A stretch of DNA of 7,693 nt from Chloroflexota bacterium (GTDB lineage Bacteria > Chloroflexota > Anaerolineae > Anaerolineales > VGOW01): contig JACRLA010000354.1 of assembly GCA_016215145.1 (NCBI GenBank), forward strand, positions 1-7,693, in the 5' to 3' direction. Below the pieces are notes generated by a model. The model saw only the letters and a program-made list of their open reading frames with translations. It made no database searches and was not told the origin of the DNA. Below, piece by piece: positions 1 to 5,310 of this stretch (its first letter is position 1; each line of letters starts with the position of its first letter). A program made the position numbers and the translations under genes.

Positions 1-1
1 C

Positions 2-466
2 GCCGCCGACACTGTGTCGTTCTGTTTATCCAAAGGTTTGTGCGCGCCCATTGGATCGTTGGTGTGTGGTGATAAAGAGACGATTGCTTCGGCGCGACGC
101 GCAAGAAAATTATTGGGCGGCGGGATGCGGCAGGCGGGCATCATTGCGGCGGCAGGGATCGTCTCACTGACTTCGATGATCGAGCGACTCGAAAACGATC
201 ACGACGACGCGCAACGACTGGCGCAAGGACTCTCAACGATCAAAGGCATCGTGCTCGACCCGAAGACGGTGCGAACCAACATGGTATATTTTGATCTCGC
301 GCCTTCAACGAAGTTAGATGCTTCACAACTTACGACTAAGTTAAAGGAAAAAGGCATCTTGGTCGGAGCGGTGGGCGCGCGTCGTATCCGCGCTGTGTTG
401 CATTATTGGATTTCACCGGTGCAAGTAGATCGGGCGATTGAAGTGATAAAAGAAGTGATGAAGTGA
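2..466 (+). CDS. ltaE: Low-specificity L-threonine aldolase, 3' part (5' end outside window)
   Basis: The PLP-dependent enzyme cleaves L-threonine or allo-threonine to glycine and acetaldehyde in the cytoplasm. The visible frame opens at base 2 without a start and gives 154 residues before TGA; the true start lies upstream of the window. Near the beginning, the stretch DTVSFCLSKGLCAPIGS matches the family's PLP-lysine motif, with the Schiff-base lysine at visible residue 11 (codon 32-34). It is followed by the arginine-rich RRARKLLGGGMRQAG segment typical of the fold-type I aldolase family (beta-eliminating lyase superfamily). The C-terminal small domain ends normally in IEVIKEVMK. The GTG at base 14 is internal to the motif and is not a start. 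A strong hairpin follows 4 bp after the stop. Identification is firm at family level; the substrate preference cannot be read from this part. Confidence 0.9.
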   Translation, partial: AADTVSFCLSKGLCAPIGSLVCGDKETIASARRARKLLGGGMRQAGIIAAAGIVSLTSMIERLENDHDDAQRLAQGLSTIKGIVLDPKTVRTNMVYFDLAPSTKLDASQLTTKLKEKGILVGAVGARRIRAVLHYWISPVQVDRAIEVIKEVMK

Positions 467-470
467 TGAG

Positions 471-503
471 AGACACCGAGTGTTTTAGAAACACTCGGTG
501 TCT
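471..503 (+). terminator. Perfect 15-bp hairpin after the threonine aldolase gene
   Basis: Bases 471-485 and 489-503 are exact reverse complements, separated by a 3-base loop (TAG). The hairpin starts 4 bp after the aldolase stop, so it is well placed as a 3' transcript end. No T-run follows (AACTGATG), so it may act as an RNA-stabilising or Rho-assisted end rather than a classical intrinsic terminator. The stem is equally good on either strand. Confidence 0.65.
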
Positions 504-533
504 AACTGATGCAATGGAGGTGATGAAGTAGCA

Positions 534-632
534 GATCGCAAATAGCGAATATGCAGATAGCAAGGGAAGATAGCGCATGATCTAGCCGATGGCCGCTTCG
601 CGTGGCTGATAGCGTATAGCGAATGGCGAATA
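534..632. repeat. Degenerate ATAGCGAAT-type spacer repeats, left block
   Basis: This stretch is built from variants of a short unit around GATAGCGAAT / AATAGCGAAT / AATGGCGAATAGG, for example AAATAGCGAATATG, CAGATAGCAAGG, GATAGCGTATAGCGAATGGCG. TAGCGAATGGC at 617-627 recurs exactly at 877-887 and, inverted, at 951-961. No coding frame is convincing and I see no clear promoter here, although the glmS transcript should begin in or upstream of this stretch. The units resemble simple spacer repeats that accumulate in intergenic regions of some Chloroflexota (recollection, not checked). Confidence 0.6.
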
Positions 633-634
633 GG

Positions 635-850
635 TGCGCCATAAGCGATATGCGATACGCCATCTGCTAGATGACGAGGATGAGGGTTCTTCATCTCGCG
701 ATGAAGTTAACGTCACGAAGTGTGTGACGGAAAATCGAAAGTTCAGCGGAAGCCCTCCGGGTTCAACCGACCCCGATATCTTTTTCCCTCCAAAAGAAAG
801 CGACTCATTAACGCCAGCGAGTGATCGGCTCGGACAACGTGAGTGCGCGC
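635..850 (+). ncRNA. Candidate glmS ribozyme (GlcN6P-activated self-cleaving leader RNA), variant with extra core stems
   Basis: The RNA sits in the leader of glmS. It would cleave itself when glucosamine-6-phosphate is bound, lowering glmS expression. Motifs agree with the glmS class in order: GCGCC (636-640, predicted cleavage 635|636); an imperfect P1 hairpin (641-672); GACGAGG (673-679, whose first G matches the active-site guanine); P2 strand GAGGGTT (682-688) pairing with AGCCCTC (751-757, one U-G pair); ATCGA (734-738); then exactly 7 nt and GCGG (746-749). The Bacillus RNAs also have 7 nt between the last two motifs. Unlike them, about 45 nt with two perfect hairpins (689-706 and 711-729) sit between the P2 strand and ATCGA. 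A P3-like stem joins 761-777 with 824-838 (CCGA/TCGG and CCGAT/ATCGG) and encloses hairpins 780-796 and 803-822; GGACAACGTGAGTG near 832-845 resembles the class 3' end. The core has CAGCGG instead of CGGCGG. The 3' limit is uncertain. Confidence 0.77.
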
Positions 851-854
851 GGAA

Positions 855-961
855 ATAGCAAATAGCGGATAGCCGATAGCGAATGGCGGATAGGCGATAG
901 CGTGCAAAAATTTACTCGTCACGCATCACGCGATGTGCCATTTGCGATAAGCCATTCGCTA
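855..961. repeat. Right block of spacer repeats with an inverted copy before glmS
   Basis: Bases 855-902 repeat the unit of the left block (AATAGCAAATAGCGGATAG, GATAGCGAATGGCGGATAGG). TAGCGAATGGC at 877-887 is the exact reverse complement of GCCATTCGCTA at 951-961. The two can form an 11-bp stem in the glmS mRNA whose 3' foot ends 5 nt before the Shine-Dalgarno sequence GGAGG (967-971). The spacer between them (903-950) shows no gene. Confidence 0.6.
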
Positions 962-977
962 ACTCTGGAGGCTCACC

Positions 978-2819
978 ATGTGTGGCATCGTAGGTTATGT
1001 AGGCACGCGACAAGCGGCGCCGATTATTCTTGACGGCTTGAAACAGCTGGAGTATCGCGGTTATGACTCTGCTGGTCTTGCCGTTCTTTCAAACGGGCAG
1101 ATCAATATCCGACGTGATGTCGGAAAACTTCACAACTTAATAAATCTCTATAACAGCGATCCGGTTTCGGGATCGATTGGCATTGGTCACACGCGCTGGG
1201 CGACTCATGGCGCGCCCTCACAGCGTAACGCTCACCCGCACGTCAGCGATGGCGGCAACGTGGTCGTAGTGCAGAACGGCATTGTCGAAAACTTTGTTGC
1301 GCTTAAAGAAGAGTTGATGGCGGAGGGCGTGACATTTAAATCCGAGACGGACACCGAAGTGATCGTCAACCTGATCGAGCGACATCTTGCTTCGGACGTT
1401 TCGCTGGAAGAGGCGGTGCGGCAGACTCTCAAACGACTCAAGGGTGCGAATGTGATCGTGGCGATGAACTTGAACGAACCGAATCGCATCGTCGCCGCGC
1501 GCATGGGCAACGCCGGCGGCGTCACCGTGGGGATCGGTGAGGGTGAAATGTTTTTGGCGTCCGACATGCCGGCTATCCTTGAACACACGCGGCAGGTTGT
1601 GTTTTTGGATGCGGGCTGGATGACCATCATCACCCAAAATGATTACGTGGTGAAAACGTTTGAGGGCAAAGTCGTCAAGCCGCAAGTGCATCACATCGCG
1701 TGGGACAAGGTGACGGCAGAGAAGGGCGAGTATCGTCACTTCATGCAGAAAGAGATTCACGAACAAGTGCGCTCGATCACCGACACCATCGGCGGACGAA
1801 TTGATTTTGAAACGGGTAGCGTGATTCTCAACGATCTAAATCTCACGCCCGAAGCGGCGAAAAAAATTGAGAAGATCGTGATCGTCGCCTGCGGCACGGC
1901 GGCTCACGCCGGCATGGTGGGTAAATATATGATCGAAGCCCTGGCGCGGATTCCGGTTGAGGTGGACATCGCATCGGAATTTCGTTACCGCGATCCGATC
2001 ATCAACGATAAAACTGTGGTGATCGCCATCAGCCAATCGGGGGAAACCGCCGACACCTTGGCGGCGATGGAGGAAGCCCGAACCAAAGGCGCGACGTTGT
2101 GGAGTATTGTCAATGCCATTGGCTCGCAAGCGATGCGCGTGGCGCACGGCTGCATCACCATGCAATCGGGACCGGAGATCGGAGTTGCTTCAACAAAAGC
2201 GTTCACTGCGCCGCTGGTGGATTTGTATTTGTTGGCGATGAAGTTGGGTGAACTGCGCGGCGTGTTGGATTCAAAACGACTCAAGGCGTTGGCGAATGAT
2301 CTGGCGCACTTGCCCGATCTGGTTGGGCGCACGTTGGATCGTGAACCCGAAGTAGAAGTGATCGCGCGGCAGTTGCGCGAGACCAGTCACTGTTTGTATT
2401 TGGGGCGCGGCATCAACATGCCCATCGCGTACGAAGGCGCGTTGAAGCTCAAAGAAATTTCCTACATCCACGCCGAAGGGTATCCGGCAGGTGAGATGAA
2501 ACATGGACCGATTGCTTTGATTGATCGCGCGATGCCGGTTTTGGTTCTTGCGCCAAAAGATCAGTGGTACGAAAAAATGTTGAGCCAAGTAGAACAGGCA
2601 AAGGCGCGGGGCGGGATCGTGGTGGCTGTCGCCACCGACGGCGACACTTTAATTAAAGAGAAAGCGGATTATGTGTTGTATGTGCCGCCGTCGTCGTGGT
2701 TGCTCAATCCGATCCTCATTGTGTTGCCGTTGCAGATGTTGTCGTATCACATCGCGGTGTTGCGCGGATGCGATGTGGATCAGCCAAGAAATTTGGCGAA
2801 GAGCGTGACGGTGGAATAG
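978..2819 (+). CDS. glmS: Glutamine--fructose-6-phosphate aminotransferase (isomerizing)
   Basis: GlmS makes glucosamine-6-phosphate from fructose-6-phosphate and glutamine, the first committed step to UDP-GlcNAc for peptidoglycan and glycans; it is cytoplasmic. The 613 residues match the family length (about 600-610). The start is fixed by GGAGG (967-971) and by MCGIVGY, whose Cys2 becomes the N-terminal nucleophile after Met removal. The glutaminase domain covers about 2-235, with HTRWATHG (71-78), QNG (99-101) and D125. Two SIS isomerase domains follow: the first has ACGTAAHAG (304-312), SQSGET (352-357) and STKAFT (405-410); the second has HAEGYPAGEMKHGP (498-511). The C-terminal tail DQPRNLAKSVTVE carries Lys608, equivalent to the sugar-binding Schiff-base lysine. 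No frame breaks or missing catalytic residues are seen. The upstream leader holds a candidate glmS ribozyme, which fits product feedback control. Confidence 0.98.
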   Translation: MCGIVGYVGTRQAAPIILDGLKQLEYRGYDSAGLAVLSNGQINIRRDVGKLHNLINLYNSDPVSGSIGIGHTRWATHGAPSQRNAHPHVSDGGNVVVVQNGIVENFVALKEELMAEGVTFKSETDTEVIVNLIERHLASDVSLEEAVRQTLKRLKGANVIVAMNLNEPNRIVAARMGNAGGVTVGIGEGEMFLASDMPAILEHTRQVVFLDAGWMTIITQNDYVVKTFEGKVVKPQVHHIAWDKVTAEKGEYRHFMQKEIHEQVRSITDTIGGRIDFETGSVILNDLNLTPEAAKKIEKIVIVACGTAAHAGMVGKYMIEALARIPVEVDIASEFRYRDPIINDKTVVIAISQSGETADTLAAMEEARTKGATLWSIVNAIGSQAMRVAHGCITMQSGPEIGVASTKAFTAPLVDLYLLAMKLGELRGVLDSKRLKALANDLAHLPDLVGRTLDREPEVEVIARQLRETSHCLYLGRGINMPIAYEGALKLKEISYIHAEGYPAGEMKHGPIALIDRAMPVLVLAPKDQWYEKMLSQVEQAKARGGIVVAVATDGDTLIKEKADYVLYVPPSSWLLNPILIVLPLQMLSYHIAVLRGCDVDQPRNLAKSVTVE

Positions 2820-2827
2820 GGTCATTT

Positions 2828-2858
2828 CAATTTGGGGCCGGCAAATCTGCCCCAATTG
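2828..2858 (+). terminator. Hairpin between glmS and the small downstream gene
   Basis: CAAT-T-TGGGGC (2828-2838) pairs with GCCCCA-ATTG (2849-2858), a 10-bp stem with one bulged T and a 10-base loop. It starts 9 bp after the glmS stop and ends just before the next gene's SD (AGAGGTGA, 2862-2869). No T-run follows, so partial termination or mRNA processing/stabilisation is more likely than a full stop. Confidence 0.5.
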
Positions 2859-2872
2859 AGTAGAGGTGAATC

Positions 2873-3124
2873 ATGACCAGTAAATATATTCCGCTTGAAA
2901 ACTTTTTGCGTGATCTCCCGGCGACTCAAAAAGAAGTTAAGTTGAAATTTGAACAGATCGAAAAGATTTTGAAAAGCAAACTGCCATCATCCGCAAATGA
3001 AGACCGGCGATGGTGGGACCATGAGACAGAGGGCAACCATGTCAATAAGCGCTCATGGGCGAAGGCTGGCTGGAAGATTGACAGTTTGGATGTTAACAAG
3101 AAGTGGGTGCGCTTTGTAATCTGA
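2873..3124 (+). CDS. Small DUF7662-like protein of unknown function
   Basis: This is an 83-aa cytoplasmic-looking protein without signal peptide or membrane segment. The SD AGAGGTGA lies 3 nt before the ATG. It shows a recognisable small-domain pattern: YIPLENFL near the N-terminus (5-12), a KLKFEQIEKILKSKLPSSA segment (23-41), a tryptophan pair WW (47-48), SWAKAGWKIDSLD (61-73) and a terminal VRFV strand. As far as I recall this P-L-x-x-[FY]-L / F-x-x-I-E / L-P-x-S-A / W-W / A-G-W layout is that of the DUF7662 family, which occurs alone or fused to other domains and has no established function. It lies 53 bp after glmS, across a hairpin, so it could be transcribed from the glmS promoter; that does not by itself link it to amino-sugar synthesis. 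The convergent sulfur operon ends 21 bp away with no obvious terminator between them. Confidence 0.75.
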   Translation: MTSKYIPLENFLRDLPATQKEVKLKFEQIEKILKSKLPSSANEDRRWWDHETEGNHVNKRSWAKAGWKIDSLDVNKKWVRFVI

Positions 3125-3145
3125 TGTTGTTACAAGCCAAGTAGA

Positions 3146-4381
3146 TCACGCCTGAATTGGGATGCCAAGTATTTTCCCGCCAAGCGCTAACGCCAAACGC
3201 AGCATCTCACGCTTTATTCCATGTGGAGCCAACCACCACTGCTCAAAAAGAATCTTGCCCCAATGCCACACCGCACCAATTTGGCGAAGGTGAATCTGTG
3301 GTGACGGTTCGGCGATGAAATTTCCAAAAGCAAACCCTGCCATGCTTTCGCCGGCTTCAAGCATGCAATAACCGATACCGGGGAACTCCTGTGATGCGCC
3401 CGCGCCGCTGATCTCGGCGGCAATGCGGTGCGCCACCACTTCCGCTTGAGCGTGGGCGAACACGCCCGCCTTGGGGAGCATCATCGGCACGTCGGGTTTC
3501 CATCTGCCGGGAATTGAGATCGCTGTGATGTCCCCAATCGCGTACACGTTTGGATGTTTAGTCTGAAGCGTGGCACGGTCAACCGGAATCCAACCGGCCT
3601 CGTTGGTCAGCCCGGCGTCGCGCGCGACACGCGGAGCGCGATGTGGCGGGATAGCGACCAACAGGTCATAGTCGAAAGAGTCTTTCCCGTCAAAAGAAAT
3701 TTTTCGCGCGGCGGCGTCAATCGAGGTCACTTTATGCAGGGGATGAAAATCAATTTTCTTGCTCGCCAACATCTGCTGCACGGCTTTGCCCAATTCGGGA
3801 CCGGCGACGGGCATGGGTTGTCCTTCGGGCGTGAAGAGGTGCACTTCACTTGATACGCCGCGCTTGCGTAGCGTATCGGCGATGAGCATGGCGCCCTCGT
3901 GCGGCGCACCGGGGCATTTATACGGCATGGCACTCACCACGACCGCAACTTTTTTGCCATTAAAATTTTGCAGCGCCTTGCCGAGCTTTGCCGCGCCCTC
4001 AAAGGTGTAAAACGTGTGCGCGCCTTCGGCTAAACCGGGGATAGCTTCGGGGTTCAAGTCTGCGCCAAGCGCAATGACAAGATAGTCGTAGTTCAACGTC
4101 TGCGTTTCGGTTTGCACTGTTCGCTGTGTGAGATCAATCGTTTGCGCTTCCGAAATGACAACGTCTATTCCGGGGCGAATCAATTGGCGCACGTCGCGCG
4201 TGATCTGATCGGGTTGCCGCTCGCCATTCATCACCCACAGAAACGATGGGGCAAAAGCGTGCCGCGCATTTTTCTCTACCACTACGAGGCGGTGTTTGCT
4301 TGATAGCAACTGCCGCAATTCGTTGGCAACAACCAAACCGCCAACGCCCCCGCCAAGAACGATGATCGTTTTACCTGACAT
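3146..4381 (-). CDS. Sulfide:quinone oxidoreductase-like FAD flavoprotein
   Basis: This 411-aa member of the FAD-dependent pyridine nucleotide-disulfide oxidoreductase superfamily most resembles sulfide:quinone oxidoreductase (SQR)/FccB proteins, which oxidise sulfide to polysulfide and pass electrons to quinone at the membrane face. Seen: the N-terminal Rossmann dinucleotide motif VLGGGVGGLVVANEL (8-22), the segment YLVIALGAD (100-108), the second FAD motif NVYAIGD (278-284), and only two cysteines, Cys156 in PYKCPGAPHEGA and Cys339 in GYCMLEAG. Their contexts match two of the three SQR redox cysteines; the third, found in classical SQR, is absent. The C-terminus (390-411) is an amphipathic or hydrophobic helix, as expected for a monotopic membrane anchor. 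The SD GGGAG (4392-4388) precedes the ATG. It is the last gene of a minus-strand operon, 16 bp after the DsrE-family gene. An NADH-linked persulfide or related flavoprotein is the main alternative. Confidence 0.85.
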   Translation of the reverse strand: MSGKTIIVLGGGVGGLVVANELRQLLSSKHRLVVVEKNARHAFAPSFLWVMNGERQPDQITRDVRQLIRPGIDVVISEAQTIDLTQRTVQTETQTLNYDYLVIALGADLNPEAIPGLAEGAHTFYTFEGAAKLGKALQNFNGKKVAVVVSAMPYKCPGAPHEGAMLIADTLRKRGVSSEVHLFTPEGQPMPVAGPELGKAVQQMLASKKIDFHPLHKVTSIDAAARKISFDGKDSFDYDLLVAIPPHRAPRVARDAGLTNEAGWIPVDRATLQTKHPNVYAIGDITAISIPGRWKPDVPMMLPKAGVFAHAQAEVVAHRIAAEISGAGASQEFPGIGYCMLEAGESMAGFAFGNFIAEPSPQIHLRQIGAVWHWGKILFEQWWLAPHGIKREMLRLALALGGKILGIPIQA

Positions 4382-4397
4382 CTTTTTCTCCCATTTA

Positions 4398-4763
4398 TCA
4401 AAATATCAACACATGATCTGCTTCGAATGTCCAATCCCCTTGCAAATCTACACTGCCATCCAATACGCCCCCGATCTTGCCTTCAGGCTCGAGCCCGCGA
4501 GCCTCACTGCAAGAGCCTCAAGTTGCCACTTCGCCGCGTTGGGCAAGTGATTTGATCATTCGCTCCAGGTTGTAATAGCCGTCCGGCGTTTTCTGTCCTT
4601 TGCGGGCGCATAGCACGCCGTCACCCGTCATAAAAACGCGCACACTTGCTTCGGGGCGTTTGACCAAGTTCAGCGCCAAACGCAGCGCATTGTAAGGGCG
4701 CTCGTTGCCGTAAGGACCTTCGTTGATGATAAACAGATATTTCTTCTTAGTGGGTTCAGTCAT
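4398..4763 (-). CDS. DsrE-family protein, probable selenoprotein with in-frame UGA (Sec82)
   Basis: DsrE-family proteins are small cytoplasmic sulfur (persulfide) carriers. The frame begins MTEPTKKKYLFIINEGPYG and includes VLCARKGQKTPDGYYNLE (50-67, with Cys52), then meets TGA at 4518-4520 after 81 codons, about 35 residues short of family length. Read through, the same frame gives GSCSEARGL...DWTFEADHVLIF and ends at TGA (4398-4400) directly followed by TAA. These 39 residues correspond to the family's conserved C-terminal part (CGTCxDARGL ... DWTLWADKVLVF type), and the TGA stands at the first Cys of the CGxC motif, giving U82-G-S-C85. A hairpin suited to a bacterial SECIS element lies just downstream in the mRNA. 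The SD AAGGA (4777-4773) supports the start. It is the middle gene of the arsR-dsrE-SQR operon. Alternatives are a nonsense-mutated gene or a sequence error turning TGC or TGT into TGA; the intact downstream frame and the hairpin favour selenocysteine. Total 121 aa. Confidence 0.82.
4485..4520 (-). promoter_or_regulatory. Candidate bacterial SECIS element after the in-frame UGA
   Basis: In the mRNA sense (minus strand) the UGA (4520-4518) is followed by 13 nt, then AGGCUCG (4504-4498), a 6-nt loop CGGGCU (4497-4492) and CGAGCCU (4491-4485): a perfect 7-bp stem. The loop begins 21 nt after the UGA and has G at its second and third positions. Known bSECIS elements have a stem-loop whose apical loop carries a conserved G about 16-37 nt after UGA. 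SelB would bind it to deliver Sec-tRNA. Confidence 0.72.
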
Positions 4764-4787
4764 GAGATGAATTCCTTTTTTGTAAAT

Positions 4788-5105
4788 TTATCCGCGCGCC
4801 AATTCCACACCGGCTTGCAGATGCTCCAATAGCACCTGTCGCATTAAGTCGCAGGCTTTAATAATTTTTGGATTGCTCAAGCGATAATACACATTCACGC
4901 CCTCACGGCGTGGGACGACGATCCCCTTCTGCCGCATGACGGTCAGGTGTTGAGACAAGTTTGCCTGACTAATCTCCATCGCCTCAACGATCTCGGTCAC
5001 CGATTTTTCTCCGTCGCGTAGAAGATCAATGACCTCTAATCGCTTGGGGTTGGCAAGGGTTTGGCAGATGCTGGCGTGCAGTTCGTAAAGTTGACGGTCA
5101 GCCAT
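4788..5105 (-). CDS. ArsR-family winged-helix repressor of the sulfur operon
   Basis: This 105-aa ArsR/SmtB-type regulator has the opening helix with HASICQTLANPKRLEVIDLL (10-29), the helix-turn-helix EKSVTEIVEAMEISQANLSQHLTVMRQKGIV (33-63, recognition helix around SQANLSQHL) and the beta-wing VPRREGVNVYYRLSN (64-78). It has only two cysteines, Cys14 in the first helix and Cys85 in the last (IIKACDLM). There is no ELCVCDL-type metal site, so a thiol- or persulfide-based switch, as in the BigR/SqrR group, is an inference consistent with the neighbours. It is the first gene of the operon; the dsrE-like gene starts 24 bp after its stop. SD AAGGA (5120-5116) precedes the ATG. It probably represses its own promoter through the operator at 5123-5146. 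What it senses (sulfide, persulfide, metal) is not shown by the sequence. Confidence 0.88.
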   Translation of the reverse strand: MADRQLYELHASICQTLANPKRLEVIDLLRDGEKSVTEIVEAMEISQANLSQHLTVMRQKGIVVPRREGVNVYYRLSNPKIIKACDLMRQVLLEHLQAGVELARG

Positions 5106-5122
5106 TCGATAGACATCCTTAT

Positions 5123-5146
5123 ATTAGAATTATCGAACATTCTAAT
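5123..5146. promoter_or_regulatory. Inverted-repeat operator of the ArsR-family repressor
   Basis: ATTAGAAT (5123-5130) and ATTCTAAT (5139-5146) are perfect reverse complements separated by 8 bp. The repeat lies 18-41 bp upstream of the arsR start and covers the predicted -10 box, the classical position for autorepression. Its size and AT-rich arms suit a dimeric winged-helix regulator. Confidence 0.75.
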
Positions 5147-5167
5147 CTCTTTCGCCCGAGAGATCAA
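5139..5167 (-). promoter_or_regulatory. Promoter of the arsR-dsrE-SQR operon
   Basis: On the minus strand TTGATC (5167-5162; 4 of 6 matches to TTGACA) is followed after exactly 17 bp by TAGAAT (5144-5139; 5 of 6 to TATAAT). The -10 lies inside the right arm of the operator. This supports a sigma70-type promoter blocked by its own product. Confidence 0.65.
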
Positions 5168-5260
5168 CTCGTTACTTATATTTTTTCTTCGCGTCTTCGC
5201 GGTGTGTTCTGGTTTTGGCTGAGTAGCAACCTCAAGCGATTCAAATTGCCGCAACACAAA

Positions 5261-5279
5261 GAGAAACCGTTCGTTTCTC
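5261..5279. repeat. Perfect inverted repeat just upstream of the csp -35 box
   Basis: GAGAAAC (5261-5267) and GTTTCTC (5273-5279) are reverse complements around a 5-base spacer, ending 3 bp before the -35 hexamer of the csp promoter. It could be an activator or repressor site, or on the minus strand a weak terminator. The rest of the divergent spacer (5168-5260) shows no gene. Confidence 0.4.
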
Positions 5280-5281
5280 GT

Positions 5282-5310
5282 TTGACAGATCAGTTTGAGT
5301 GTGTTATCCT
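5282..5310 (+). promoter_or_regulatory. Promoter of the cold-shock protein gene
   Basis: TTGACA (5282-5287, perfect -35) is followed after 17 bp by TATCCT (5305-5310, 4 of 6). Transcription would begin around 5317, giving a leader of about 140 nt before the csp start, long as in cold-shock mRNAs. The gene on the other side is divergent, so this promoter can only serve the plus-strand RNA. Confidence 0.7.

Noticed and set aside
452..531. Near-repeat of the aldolase end (GAAGTGATGAAGTGA versus GAGGTGATGAAGTAG) on both sides of the 471-503 hairpin, suggesting a mobile hairpin with target duplication.
   Set aside because: The match is short, low-complexity and imperfect, and no clean duplication borders can be placed.
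658..679. Using ACGCC (657-661) with the short CATCT/AGATG hairpin as the ribozyme 5' end.
   Set aside because: It would put A instead of the conserved G right after the cleavage site; GCGCC at 636-640 with a longer imperfect P1 keeps the consensus.
758..770. GGTTCAA resembling a tRNA T-loop.
   Set aside because: No acceptor, anticodon or D arms surround it; the stretch fits the ribozyme segment after P2.
634..858. A 74-codon plus-strand open frame in the glmS leader.
   Set aside because: It covers the ribozyme, has no SD, and its composition is that of structured RNA rather than a protein.
1218..2588. Several antisense open frames of 105-182 codons inside glmS.
   Set aside because: They lie opposite a fully conserved glmS, have no recognisable domains or SD, and are expected shadows of its codon usage.
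4296..4550. Plus-strand open frame of 84 codons across the SQR start and the DsrE 3' part.
   Set aside because: It overlaps the read-through DsrE coding region and both start signals, and shows no family pattern.
4518..4763. Reading the DsrE gene as a truncated 81-aa protein or a pseudogene.
   Set aside because: The frame after the TGA is intact for 39 codons, retains family residues to a proper end with tandem stops, and the TGA is at a redox Cys position with a bSECIS-like hairpin. A pseudogene or sequencing error remains possible but fits less well.
5177..5205. TTCTTCGCGTCTTCGCGGTGTG stretch as a possible repeat element.
   Set aside because: It occurs once in the window and has no internal structure beyond a short TTCGCG duplication.
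5036..5257. Minus-strand 73-codon open frame overlapping the arsR start.
   Set aside because: It runs through the promoter, operator and N-terminal coding region of arsR in another frame, with no similarity to known proteins.
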